Source: Chitinimonas arctica
GTDB lineage: Bacteria > Pseudomonadota > Gammaproteobacteria > Burkholderiales > Chitinimonadaceae
Direction of reading: 5' to 3'
DNA: 64,000 nt
Assembly: GCF_007431345.1 (NCBI RefSeq)
Contig: NZ_CP041730.1
Coordinates: 124,001-188,000, forward strand
Part shown: positions 1 to 8,394 of the stretch, piece after piece
How the letters are laid out: every line of letters begins with the position of its first letter
Position numbering within the stretch: position 1 is the first letter of the stretch
Program-made: the position numbers and the translations under genes
Notes under the pieces: model-generated
Database searches by the model: none
Told to the model about the DNA's origin: nothing
Seen by the model: only the letters and a program-made list of their open reading frames with translations

Positions 1-1
1 C

Positions 2-196
2 CCGATACGGGAGCCAGGCGCGGGCAAGTCTCCCAGCGGCAAGCCGCTCGGCAATCTCGAACGCGCTCGCCAGCTGATCGCCACCGGAGAACGCGAAGCG
101 GGCGCCACCTTGTTGGAACATATCCTGATGCAAGGCAGCCAGGAAGAAAAACTGGCGGCTGCCGATATGCTGGTCAGGCTGACTTCACCATCATAG
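2..196 (+). CDS. FimV-like C-terminal domain (3' end of gene)
   Basis: An open frame enters from the left edge and ends at TAG 194-196, giving 64 codons of a C-terminus. The last ~45 residues form an amphipathic helix-turn-helix of TPR type (NLERARQLIATGEREAGATL, then an EEKLAAADMLVRL helix). This resembles the conserved C-terminal domain of FimV, the peptidoglycan-binding inner-membrane organiser of type IV pili and polar signalling. Its stop lies 7 nt from the convergent stop of the ABC transporter. The LysM and acidic parts that would confirm FimV are outside the window, so any TPR-ended protein remains possible. Confidence 0.5.
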   Translation, partial: PIREPGAGKSPSGKPLGNLERARQLIATGEREAGATLLEHILMQGSQEEKLAAADMLVRLTSPS

Positions 197-203
197 CGCC
201 GCG

Positions 204-2036
204 CTATACCCCCGACGCTTCCGCCTCGCGCTCCGACTCGCTCTGTTGCAAAGCCCACATCCGCGCATAACCACCGCCGCCGGCCAACAGTTCACGGTGA
301 TTGCCGCGCTCCACCACCCTGCCCTGTTCCATCACCAGTATCTCGTCGGCATCGACGATCGTGGACAGCCGATGGGCGATGACCAGGGTGGTCCGATTGG
401 CCGATATGGCGGCCAGCTCGGCCTGGATGGCGCGTTCGGTGCGGGAATCCAGCGCCGAGGTCGCTTCATCGAAAATCAGGATGGGGGGATTCTTGAGCAG
501 GGTGCGGGCAATGGCAACGCGCTGTTTTTCGCCACCGGATAGCTTCAGTCCGCGCTCGCCCACCGGCGTTTCCCAGCCCTCCGGCAGGCTCTCGATAAAT
601 GCCAGGATATGGGCGGAACGGGCTGCTTCGATGATTTCCGCCCGGCTGGCATCGGGTCGTCCGTAAGCGATGTTGTAGTAGATCGTATCGTTGAACAGGA
701 CGGTATCCTGCGGCACGATGCCGATATGGGCGCGCAAGCTGGCCTGGCTCAGCTGGCGCACATCCCGGCCATTGATACTGATCCGGCCGGCGCCCACATC
801 GTAGAAACGGAAAAGCAGCCGCGACAGCGTGCTTTTGCCGGCGCCGGAACTACCCACCACGGCCACGGTATGCCCGGCGGGAATACAAAAATCCACTTGC
901 TGCAAAATGCTTCGATTGCCTTCGTAACCGAAATCAACCGCTTCGAAGCGAACTTCCGCCGCGGAGGTGGCCAGGGTCACCGCCTCATCCGCGTCCTTTA
1001 CCTCGGCATGTTCGTTCAGCAAGCTGAACATCTTCTCCATATCGGTCAATGCCTGCTTGATCTCGCGGTAGGCCATGCCCAGAAAATTCAGCGGTGCGTA
1101 GAGCTGGATCAGGAAAGCATTGACGGCCACCAGGTCGCCCAAGGTCATCTTGCCGTTGACCACGCCGTCGGCGGCCAGCCAAACCAAGCCGGTGACTCCG
1201 ACAGCAATGATGGCGCTCTGGCCGCTATTGAGGATGCCGATGGAAATCTCGTTGCGGATGGCGGCTTTTTCCCACCGTCCCAGCGATTCATCGTAGCGGT
1301 CGGCTTCGTAGCGCTCGTTGCCGAAGTACTTCACCGTCTCATAGTTAAGCAGCGAATCGACGGCCTTTACATTCGCCTTGGAGTCGAGCTCGTTCATGGC
1401 GCGGCGCGTCTTGGTCCGCCACTCGGTGACGGCGATGGTGAAGCCGGCATAGACCACGATGGTGGCAAGGGTGACGGCGGCGAAGCGCCAGTCGTACAGC
1501 ACCATCAGGATGCCGGCCACCAGGGCGATTTCCAGTAAGGTCGGCAGGATATTGAACAGCATGAAACTCAGCAGGGATCCGATCCCGCGGGTGCCCCGCT
1601 CGATATCGCGCGTCACCCCGCCCGTCTGGCGGTTCAGATGGAAACGCAGGCTAAGCCGATGCAGATGCTCGAAGGTCTCCAGCGCCGCCTGCCGCATGGC
1701 GCCTTGCGCGACTTTGGCGAATACCGCGTCGCGCAACTCGCCGAACACCGTGGAGCTTAAACGCAACAGTCCATAGCCGAGGATCATGCCCAAGGGCACC
1801 GCCAGCATCGCGTTGCCGCTAAGGCTCAGATGATCGACCACATTCTTGAGCAGGAGCGGCACCGACACATTGGCCAGCTTTGCCGCCGCCAGGCAGGCCA
1901 ATGCCGCCAGGACCCGGCCCTTGTAACGCCAAAGATAGGGAAAGAGCGTAAGCAGGGTCTGCCAATCGCTGCCGGGAAGGCGAGCCGATTGGCCGATAGA
2001 CGGGTCTTTCGGGGGGGGTGCTTGCATCAAGGGCAT
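204..2036 (-). CDS. Atm1/HMT1-type ABC exporter, fused permease and ATPase
   Basis: A 610-aa half-transporter. The N-terminal ~330 residues hold six membrane helices, and the C-terminal ~250 residues are the nucleotide-binding domain. Walker A (GSSGAGKST), the signature LSGGEKQRVAIART, Walker B with catalytic Glu (ILIFDEATSALD) and the H-loop (VIAHRLSTI) are all intact, so ATP hydrolysis is expected. Domain order, length and the pattern around LSRLLFRFYD fit the Atm1/ABCB6-7 class, homodimers that export glutathione-type thiols, metal conjugates or a sulfur species for Fe-S metabolism. The substrate cannot be read from sequence. ATG at 2036 or ATG at 2027 could be the start. It is divergent from the small membrane protein gene. 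Confidence 0.9.
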   Translation of the reverse strand: MPLMQAPPPKDPSIGQSARLPGSDWQTLLTLFPYLWRYKGRVLAALACLAAAKLANVSVPLLLKNVVDHLSLSGNAMLAVPLGMILGYGLLRLSSTVFGELRDAVFAKVAQGAMRQAALETFEHLHRLSLRFHLNRQTGGVTRDIERGTRGIGSLLSFMLFNILPTLLEIALVAGILMVLYDWRFAAVTLATIVVYAGFTIAVTEWRTKTRRAMNELDSKANVKAVDSLLNYETVKYFGNERYEADRYDESLGRWEKAAIRNEISIGILNSGQSAIIAVGVTGLVWLAADGVVNGKMTLGDLVAVNAFLIQLYAPLNFLGMAYREIKQALTDMEKMFSLLNEHAEVKDADEAVTLATSAAEVRFEAVDFGYEGNRSILQQVDFCIPAGHTVAVVGSSGAGKSTLSRLLFRFYDVGAGRISINGRDVRQLSQASLRAHIGIVPQDTVLFNDTIYYNIAYGRPDASRAEIIEAARSAHILAFIESLPEGWETPVGERGLKLSGGEKQRVAIARTLLKNPPILIFDEATSALDSRTERAIQAELAAISANRTTLVIAHRLSTIVDADEILVMEQGRVVERGNHRELLAGGGGYARMWALQQSESEREAEASGV

Positions 2037-2095
2037 TCTGCGGAAGAAGGTATCCCGCTATGATGACGCCTTAGTCACGGATATCAAGCCCGCCC

Positions 2096-2203
2096 ATGGA
2101 ATGGTTCTTAATCGAAGCAGGTGTCGCCGGCCTATTGCTGGTCTTCATCATCTGGTGGACACTACCGAAAAAACGTCGTGATGAGGATGAGGATCCTTCC
2201 TAG
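2096..2203 (+). CDS. Small single-pass membrane protein (35 aa)
   Basis: ATG 2096 to TAG 2201-2203 encodes 35 residues. A short N-terminus is followed by one hydrophobic helix (AGVAGLLLVFIIWWTLP), then a KKRRDEDEDPS tail. The positive-inside pattern suggests a cytoplasmic C-terminus. No clear Shine-Dalgarno is seen, so this rests on composition and position in the gap between divergent genes. I do not recognise the family. Confidence 0.4.
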   Translation: MEWFLIEAGVAGLLLVFIIWWTLPKKRRDEDEDPS

Positions 2204-2311
2204 CATCTGACTCGAATTCGGCCACCTGGCCGCGGTCGGCTTGATGGCCGCCGCGATCGTGGCGCGATGGGACAGCTTGCCGGGCCGTCGTCTTCTCCAG
2301 GGCTGGCCATC

Positions 2312-3070
2312 ATGATCCGTCCGTTCGCGCCGTCGCAGTCCCCGCGTTTGCCGCTGTGGTTCCGCATCGGCGGCCTGCTGGCCCTGGTGATCCTGTTTGT
2401 CGTCGGGCTGCTGGCCTTTCTCAATTACGCCAATTTCCGGAAGACGGTCCAGGGCCTGCACGAGGCCCGCTACCTGGTATTGGGCAAGGACTTGCGCCAG
2501 AGTGTGGAGGCCGGCCTTTCGCTGGGGCTGACCCCTGCCCAGAATGCCCGGCTACCTCTGCTGTTCAATGAATTGAAAGACAGTTGGCCGGCTATCCGCT
2601 ATGCGGGCGTGATCGATACCGAAGCGCGCGCCCTGCTAGGCACCGGGCCGGTCGATAGCAGCCACCAAGGCAGTTGGCGCGAGCGGATCGCCACGGGTCC
2701 GGCGGATGGCATCTGGCATTGGCGGGCGGAGCATGAGTCGGCGGTCGGCCTGACCCTGGCGGACAATTTCGGGGGCAAGGCGGGCGCGGTGCTGATCGTC
2801 TATGACGACCGCGAGGTATTGCTCGTCGCCGGTCGCATGGCGGAACAATTGTTCTGGCGCGCATTGGCGGTGATCCTGGTCGCCGCCTTGCTGGCCTGGT
2901 GGGGCGCATGGCGTTTGACCCGCTCCCTGGCGGCGGAGCTGGATGCCGCCGAAGCGGTTCTGGCCGGCTCATCCTTGCCGCCCGACACCCGTCCACTGGT
3001 GCGCGAAACCCAACTATTCATGGATGCGGCCGCACAGGCGGAAGCAAAGATGGCGGAGTCCGCACCATGA
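2312..3070 (+). CDS. Two-TM periplasmic sensor-like protein without output domain
   Basis: 252 aa from ATG 2312, preceded by AGGG at a 9-nt spacing; an earlier in-frame ATG at 2267 lacks a ribosome site. TM1 lies at about residues 12-38 (IGGLLALVILFVVGLLAFLNY). A ~140-residue extracytoplasmic region follows, and TM2 is near residue 190 (ALAVILVAALLAWWGAW). A short HAMP-like stub ends the protein. This is the layout of a chemoreceptor or kinase sensor module with nothing attached. Its TGA overlaps the ATG of the sensor-MFS gene (ATGA), so the two are probably coupled. A role as partner sensor for the transporter is inference. Confidence 0.75.
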   Translation: MIRPFAPSQSPRLPLWFRIGGLLALVILFVVGLLAFLNYANFRKTVQGLHEARYLVLGKDLRQSVEAGLSLGLTPAQNARLPLLFNELKDSWPAIRYAGVIDTEARALLGTGPVDSSHQGSWRERIATGPADGIWHWRAEHESAVGLTLADNFGGKAGAVLIVYDDREVLLVAGRMAEQLFWRALAVILVAALLAWWGAWRLTRSLAAELDAAEAVLAGSSLPPDTRPLVRETQLFMDAAAQAEAKMAESAP

Positions 3071-5121
3071 CGACCGCCCGCAGCGCGACCGAGCAACTGC
3101 AAAGCCGTTTGGCCCTGCTGGCGACCAGCCTGCTGATCGCTGCGGCCTTGGCCTTGACCCTTCTCGCAGCGCCCCCGCTCACCGCGGCGGTCGAGCCGGA
3201 AATGGCCGGCAGCGTGCAAGTGGCGGGCGATTCCATCGCCAAACTACTGCAACGCGCCGACCGGCTGGGCCTACCCTTCGACCGGCTTAACGGTGTCGCA
3301 GCCTCTTTGGACGATGCCCGCCGGGACAATCCGGATATCGTCTACCTGGTGGTGGCCGATAGCCAAGGCAAGCCCCTGTACGGTAGCGGCGATGCCTTCC
3401 GCACCCCTGGCGCCAACGATACGGCCCTGCGCAAACGTTGGGCCGAGCAGCTTGCCGGCAGCGCGACCATCGGTCCCTGGCTGGACACCAGCCTGCTGAT
3501 CCAGGATGCGCGGGGCGTGCGACCCTTGGGCACCCTGCATATAGGACAGCGCGCGGCCACGGTGGAAGCCCAGCTACGCGAACTGGGCTTCGATCTGCTG
3601 ACGGTGTTGGTGGTGGCCTGCTTGACGGCGCTGGAGCTGCTGCGCTTTGTGATGGCGGCCATGGTGGGTTCGCCTTCGGCCGCCTTGGCCCAAGGCTGGC
3701 AAGCCGCCGGCCAGGGCGATTTCTCTCGCTATCTGCCCAGCGACTATTTTGGCGGAATAGGACGGCTGAATGCCGGCTACAACGCCGTGATAGCCGGGCT
3801 CAACCAGCGCGCCCAGCGTTTGCGCGAACAACTGGGCGAACGGTTCGAGCACAGTCTGGCCGGCCTACGGTTCCACGCGGGCGGCGAGCGTCCCACCCTG
3901 TTCTCCGGCGCGGTGGACTTCATGCGCTGGCCGTTCTTCCTGTTGATCTTCGCCGACTCGCTCTCGCTGTCGTTCTTTCCCCTCTTCGTCGAAAGTTTCT
4001 ATTCCCCCGCCTACGGTATCTCGCGGCAATTGACCCTGGGGCTGCCGATTTCGATCTTTATGTTCGCCTGGGCCATGGCCATGCCCTGGGCTGGGCTCTG
4101 GTGCGACAGCCTCGGCTATCGGCGGGCCTTCGCCATCGGCGCCGGCATCACCACGGTGGGCCTGCTGCTGACCGCCATGTCGCAGACCCTGATCGATCTG
4201 CTGCTCTGGCGCTCGCTGACGGCGATAGGCTACGGCTTGGTATTCGTCACCGCCCAGACCTATATCGCCAGCCACACACCGGCCGCCCGCGCCACGCGTG
4301 GCATGGCGATGTTCCTGGCCACTTTCTTCGCCGGCTCGCTGTCCGGCGCCGCGATCGGCGGGATTTTGGCCGACCGGCTCGGGCATCGCCCCACCTTATT
4401 GCTATCGGCCTGCCTGGGTCTATTGGCCGCCGTGTTCGTGTTGCGCTTCCTGGCCAGGAAGCGGCCCGGCGGCACGGTACGCAAGTCGCTCAGCTGGCGC
4501 GACATCCGGCTGCTGCTGGCCCATCGCCCCTTCCTGATCATTACCCTGCTGGCTGCCATCCCTTCCAAGGTCGCCCTCACCGGTTTCCTTTACTACACAG
4601 CACCGCTCTACCTGCAAGCGCTGGGCAATAGCCAGTCCGCCGTTGGCCGGGTGATGATGGCCTACGGGCTTGCCATCATTGCGTTTTCACCGCTGGTGGC
4701 CCACTTGGCCGACAAGCTGGGGCGGCATGGCTGGTTTGTCAGCATCGGTGGTTTTGCCGCTGCCGGCGCCATGTTCGCCATCCATTTCCTCGACGGCACG
4801 CTGGGCGTGGCCTTGGCCATCCTGCTGCTGGGCATGGCCCATGCGATAGGCGTCTCGCCGCAACTGGCACTGATCGCCCAGCACTGCAAGGACGCCGTCG
4901 CCGAGGTGGGGCAAGCCACCGCGACCGGGATATTCCGGCTTATCGAGCGGCTGGGCAATGTACTCGGCCCGCTGATTGCCGGCACCCTGATCGCCAGCTA
5001 CGACTTCAAAGGCGCTTTCTACGGCATAGGTCTTTTGACCCTTTGCACCAGCATGTTGTTTACCCTGGCCTTTCTCTGGCTAGGCCGTGAGCAAGCGGAC
5101 CCGGCGGAGGTGGCGCCATGA
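3067..5121 (+). CDS. MFS transporter with N-terminal sensor and HAMP-like module
   Basis: 684 aa. ATG 3067 overlaps the preceding stop; a longer reading from 2899 would run inside the upstream gene and is not supported. Residues ~16-40 are TM1, ~42-200 an extracytoplasmic sensor-like domain (IVYLVVADSQGKPLYGSGDA resembles a single-Cache fold), ~200-225 TM2, and ~225-280 a HAMP-like linker. Then comes a complete major facilitator domain, with motif-A-like loops (DSLGYRRAFA, ADRLGHRP, ADKLGRHG) and about twelve helices. Sensor-HAMP normally precedes kinases, cyclases or chemoreceptors, so fusion to a transporter is unusual. The substrate is unknown. The gene overlaps the binding-protein gene by ATGA. 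Confidence 0.85.
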   Translation: MTTARSATEQLQSRLALLATSLLIAAALALTLLAAPPLTAAVEPEMAGSVQVAGDSIAKLLQRADRLGLPFDRLNGVAASLDDARRDNPDIVYLVVADSQGKPLYGSGDAFRTPGANDTALRKRWAEQLAGSATIGPWLDTSLLIQDARGVRPLGTLHIGQRAATVEAQLRELGFDLLTVLVVACLTALELLRFVMAAMVGSPSAALAQGWQAAGQGDFSRYLPSDYFGGIGRLNAGYNAVIAGLNQRAQRLREQLGERFEHSLAGLRFHAGGERPTLFSGAVDFMRWPFFLLIFADSLSLSFFPLFVESFYSPAYGISRQLTLGLPISIFMFAWAMAMPWAGLWCDSLGYRRAFAIGAGITTVGLLLTAMSQTLIDLLLWRSLTAIGYGLVFVTAQTYIASHTPAARATRGMAMFLATFFAGSLSGAAIGGILADRLGHRPTLLLSACLGLLAAVFVLRFLARKRPGGTVRKSLSWRDIRLLLAHRPFLIITLLAAIPSKVALTGFLYYTAPLYLQALGNSQSAVGRVMMAYGLAIIAFSPLVAHLADKLGRHGWFVSIGGFAAAGAMFAIHFLDGTLGVALAILLLGMAHAIGVSPQLALIAQHCKDAVAEVGQATATGIFRLIERLGNVLGPLIAGTLIASYDFKGAFYGIGLLTLCTSMLFTLAFLWLGREQADPAEVAP

Positions 5122-6119
5122 AGCGGCGTACCTTATTGCAAGCCGGCCTGGGCCTGGCGCTCGGCAGCACGCTGACGGCCGGCGCGGACGCAAGCAGGCG
5201 CAAGCGCGTCATGCTGCTGCTCTACCGCGGCCTGACCGCGGCGGAGCAGGGTTTCATGGATTATCTGCGGGCACGCCTGGAGGTGGAATTTATCGTGCGC
5301 GATGCCGGCAGCGACAAATCGCGGCTGGCCGGCATGGTGGAAGAAGCCCGCCAGCTGCGGCCCGATCTGATCTACACCTTCGGCACCAGCGTGACCGTGG
5401 CCACCGTGGGAACCTTCAGCGGCCGCGATCCCAAGCTGCATATCAGCGATATCCCGGTGGTGTTCAATATTGTCGCCGATCCGGTCGGCGCGGGATTGGC
5501 GCCGGATACCCAGTCCAGCCTGCGCAATCTCACCGGGGTAAGCCACCTGGCGCCGCCGGCCGCCCAGTGGCAAGCGCTACGGCGCTTCGGCAGTCCACGC
5601 AAATTGGCGATACTTTACAGTCCGAACGAGAAGAACGCCGTGCTGGCCGCAGCCAGGCTGGCCACCCTGGCCCGCCAGGACGGCGGACAAGTACAGGCCG
5701 AGGCCATCGCTACCGCGGCCGGCCAGGCACCCGACCCGGCAAGCCTGCAAGCCTCCCTGGCGCGGCTGCTGGCCAGCCAGCCCGATTGGCTCTATCTGCC
5801 GTCCGATTCCTTTCTGATCGCCAACGCCGCCGCCGTGGTACAGCAGGCCCATCAGGCCGGCGTGGCGGTGTTTGCCGCAACCGAAGAACCGGTACGCCAG
5901 GCCGGCGCCCTGGCTGGCCTGGTCAGCCCCTATTACGCCGCCGGCCAGTTTGCCGCCCACAAGGCCGCGCAGATTCTCAACGGCAAGAAAAAAGCGGCAG
6001 AATTGCCGCTCGATACCCTGGCCCGCTTTACCTATTTGATCCATATCGGCAGCGCGCGCGTGCTGCGGCGCTATCCTCCTTTAGGACTACTGCGCTACGC
6101 GGAGATTGTCGGTAGCTGA
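5118..6119 (+). CDS. ABC-type substrate-binding protein (ABC_sub_bind/TrpX-like)
   Basis: 333 aa with an N-terminal export signal (KRRTLLQAGLGLALGSTL, a twin-arginine-like start). Two alpha/beta lobes of the ABC_sub_bind family (PF04392) follow: a first lobe ending with IYTFGTSVTVATVG and VFNIVADPVGAGL, and a second starting LAILYSPNEKNAV. Family members bind amino acids or unknown ligands and usually sit beside an ABC permease and ATPase; neither is present here. Translational coupling (ATGA at 5118) to the sensor-MFS gene suggests it supplies ligand to, or signals through, that protein. That is inference. Confidence 0.85.
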   Translation: MKRRTLLQAGLGLALGSTLTAGADASRRKRVMLLLYRGLTAAEQGFMDYLRARLEVEFIVRDAGSDKSRLAGMVEEARQLRPDLIYTFGTSVTVATVGTFSGRDPKLHISDIPVVFNIVADPVGAGLAPDTQSSLRNLTGVSHLAPPAAQWQALRRFGSPRKLAILYSPNEKNAVLAAARLATLARQDGGQVQAEAIATAAGQAPDPASLQASLARLLASQPDWLYLPSDSFLIANAAAVVQQAHQAGVAVFAATEEPVRQAGALAGLVSPYYAAGQFAAHKAAQILNGKKKAAELPLDTLARFTYLIHIGSARVLRRYPPLGLLRYAEIVGS

Positions 6120-6122
6120 TCT

Positions 6123-6575
6123 TCAGCTCATATGCCGGCGCAAATATTCATTCTGTTCCTGCAGGTCGCGCGCCAGCTGTACGGCGATCATATATTGCAG
6201 TTGATGGCATACCGGCGGGGCGGATTGGAACAAGGTCCGAAAGCCCTCGCGCGTCAGGGCGGCGATCTTGACCGGACCGTGCGCCACGCAGGTAGCCGCT
6301 GCCGGCATATCGTCAACCAGCGACAAGAGTCCGAAGATTTCGCCGTCGCGCAGATCGCGCACCTCGTAGTCGGTCTCGTTGGGCCTATCCCGCCGAATGA
6401 TGCCGACCGAGCCTTCCAGGATGATGAACATCGCCCCGTCACGGCCGCCTTGATGGATAAAGACAAAGCCGTCCGGGCAATCCTCCACATCCAGTTCGGC
6501 GATCAACGCATTGAGGTATTGGTCGTGATACGACTCGAAGGCCGGCAGATTATGTAAAAAGGCTTTCAGTTCCAT
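6123..6575 (-). CDS. Cyclic-nucleotide-binding-domain protein, degenerate pocket
   Basis: 150 aa, a single Crp-like beta-barrel domain (GFVFIHQGGRDGAMFIILEG, then EIFGLLSLVDDMPAAATCVA) with no DNA-binding helix-turn-helix or other output. The phosphate-binding cassette, usually F-G-E-(L/I)-x(n)-R-x-A, reads FGLLSLVDDMPAAAT. The Glu and Arg that hold the cyclic phosphate are both missing, so canonical cAMP/cGMP binding is doubtful. It starts 1 nt after the stop of its paralogue at 6577 and is surely co-transcribed with it. It may act as a protein-protein adaptor. Confidence 0.8.
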   Translation of the reverse strand: MELKAFLHNLPAFESYHDQYLNALIAELDVEDCPDGFVFIHQGGRDGAMFIILEGSVGIIRRDRPNETDYEVRDLRDGEIFGLLSLVDDMPAAATCVAHGPVKIAALTREGFRTLFQSAPPVCHQLQYMIAVQLARDLQEQNEYLRRHMS

Positions 6576-6576
6576 C

Positions 6577-7029
6577 TCAGCGGTCCCCCTGCTTGCCGAT
6601 GGCTGCCGCGGATATCCGCAAGCGCATGGCCAGCAAGTCGATCAGATTCGAAAGCAGCGCATTGGCAATATGGTCGTTGTCGCGTATCAGCCGATCGAAG
6701 TCCTGATAATGCAATTTGAGGGCGCGGCAAGCGCTGAGGGTGGTGACGGTGGCACTGCCCAGCATGCTGCCCGACAGTACCGATACCTCGCCCAGCCATT
6801 GACCGGGTCCGGCATTGCCCAGCACGAAATTGCGCTCCCCCTCCACCAGGGTGATGGACAGCTCGCCGGTCAATATCAGGAATAGCGACTCCACCGGCAT
6901 ACGGTCACGAAACAGCATACGCCCGGGGGCCAACTCGACCGGCTTGCAGGCATCCAGAAAGGTCTGCGTATTGACCGGACCCAGCTGCGCGGCCAAGTCG
7001 GGGAAGGCCGTTTGAAATGAAATGCGCAT
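6577..7029 (-). CDS. Cyclic-nucleotide-binding-domain protein
   Basis: 150 aa, a second single-domain Crp-like protein (LAPGRMLFRDRMPVESLFLI; then GQWLGEVSVLSGSMLGSATV). The Gly-Glu of the phosphate-binding cassette is kept, but the Arg before Ala-Thr-Val is replaced (LGSATV). A C-terminal helix (IANALLSNLIDLLAMRLR) resembles the Crp dimer or C-helix. No HTH follows. First gene of the two-gene minus-strand pair. A class III cyclase lies 1.4 kb away on the plus strand, so a local cNMP link is possible but unproven. Confidence 0.8.
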   Translation of the reverse strand: MRISFQTAFPDLAAQLGPVNTQTFLDACKPVELAPGRMLFRDRMPVESLFLILTGELSITLVEGERNFVLGNAGPGQWLGEVSVLSGSMLGSATVTTLSACRALKLHYQDFDRLIRDNDHIANALLSNLIDLLAMRLRISAAAIGKQGDR

Positions 7030-7211
7030 GATTTATGCCACCATCGCCATATGGATAGGGAGTAGGCCAGCGGATAAGGTATAGCCTTGTTCCAGGCACT
7101 ACGCCAGTCGGACAGAAGAAAGGCGCGAACCCGATACGGCGTGGCCTCCCCCGCAAGGTGGCGCCATGCAAACAACCCTAAGGAACAAGTGTATGCGGCG
7201 TGCCAGGCGGC

Positions 7212-8129
7212 TCAAGCCGCCGTCATCGCATTCGCCGAGAAAGAGTCGCGAACATGGAGGGTATAGTCCGCTCTTTCCCGGAGAGGTTCCAAAAGCTGGT
7301 TTTTATTCACTTTGCCTTCGGGCAGGGCGAACCAGATATCATCTTCCCACCAGCGCATCGTCTGCTGGTGGTCATCCATGCGCACCTTATCCATCAACAA
7401 TAGCACTTGCCCTTTCCGTTTCGCCTCTTGCTCGAACTGCTTGATTTTTTGCGAATTGGTCACGCCGTAGCTGAAATTGGCACTACTCCGGTTGCTTTGC
7501 GGACCTTTAGGCACAGCCACGGGCACGCCCTTGCTTGTTCTCAGATTACCCTCGCCCGTCCGGAACTTAAAACCCGATAGCTGGCTACATATGCGCAGTG
7601 GAATCAATTTGATACCTGCCTTATTCGGCAAATTGGCAAATTCAACGATGACGGGCTTGTCGGCCACGTAAATCTTTAAATAGAGCTTCTTCGTACTGAC
7701 CGCCGCATGTTTATCCCCGGCCGGTTGCTCTTCATTGAATCGATCCAGGGTAAGCTGCACGGCGCCTACATTCTCGGCCAGTGCGCCATGGATCTTGTCC
7801 AGCAACTGCTGCGCCAGGCAGCATGCCTGGCTGGATTCGTCGATCCCGCAGGATTGAAAAAGCGACTTCAAATCATAAAACTCCGCCACCCGCTCCCTTA
7901 TCCAATCATGTTTTTTCGCGAGCTCTGTTACAAAAACAGGCTCTTGCACCAGGGAACAGCAAAAGAGCCTTCGCATTTCCACCATCCACCCTTCCACGGT
8001 CGCATCGTATTGCGCCTGTTTGACATCGATATTCTGCAAGGATTGAAACAAGGTAGCGACGCGTTTCACCGTAAGTGCCGGTGCTATTGGTGCATGTAAA
8101 TTCAAGGCATTAAGTGATTCCATTTGCAT
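7212..8129 (-). CDS. Hypothetical protein of atypical composition
   Basis: 305 aa from ATG 8129, preceded by AGAGGAAGC; ATG 8123 is also possible, and the longer frame to 8222 has no ribosome site. No signal peptide, membrane helix or known motif was recognised. The N-terminal half is mostly helical. The C-terminal half is basic and beta-rich (KLYLKIYVADKPVIVEFANL; SNRSSANFSYGVTNSQK). AT content is visibly higher than in the neighbours, and the gene stands alone between divergent units, both consistent with horizontal acquisition. Function unknown. Confidence 0.7.
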   Translation of the reverse strand: MQMESLNALNLHAPIAPALTVKRVATLFQSLQNIDVKQAQYDATVEGWMVEMRRLFCCSLVQEPVFVTELAKKHDWIRERVAEFYDLKSLFQSCGIDESSQACCLAQQLLDKIHGALAENVGAVQLTLDRFNEEQPAGDKHAAVSTKKLYLKIYVADKPVIVEFANLPNKAGIKLIPLRICSQLSGFKFRTGEGNLRTSKGVPVAVPKGPQSNRSSANFSYGVTNSQKIKQFEQEAKRKGQVLLLMDKVRMDDHQQTMRWWEDDIWFALPEGKVNKNQLLEPLRERADYTLHVRDSFSANAMTAA

Positions 8130-8394
8130 GCTTCCTCTAAAATGGAGAGACAAACCCAAAACAGGGAACGATTCAAAGTCTCCCGGCGGAACTGAACCAT
8201 GCCCAGTGCAGTTCAATGCCAAGCAAAAATGCTTTCGAATTCACCATAGAAGCTATTGTTTTTCGCAAGATGAATAAGCCCTCGCAGGCTCAAGCCCCGC
8301 GCCAGCCCAGCAAAACCAACGCTTTTGCACTACACAGTAAGGTGTCTTTGCGCAGCGTGAAGACCGAACCCATGGCACGCAGCCGGAAGTACCG

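Noticed and set aside
2899..3066. 56-codon N-terminal extension of the sensor-MFS gene
   Set aside because: It would run inside the preceding sensor gene in another frame and produce Arg/Gly-rich sequence before TM1; the ATGA start at 3067 is better.
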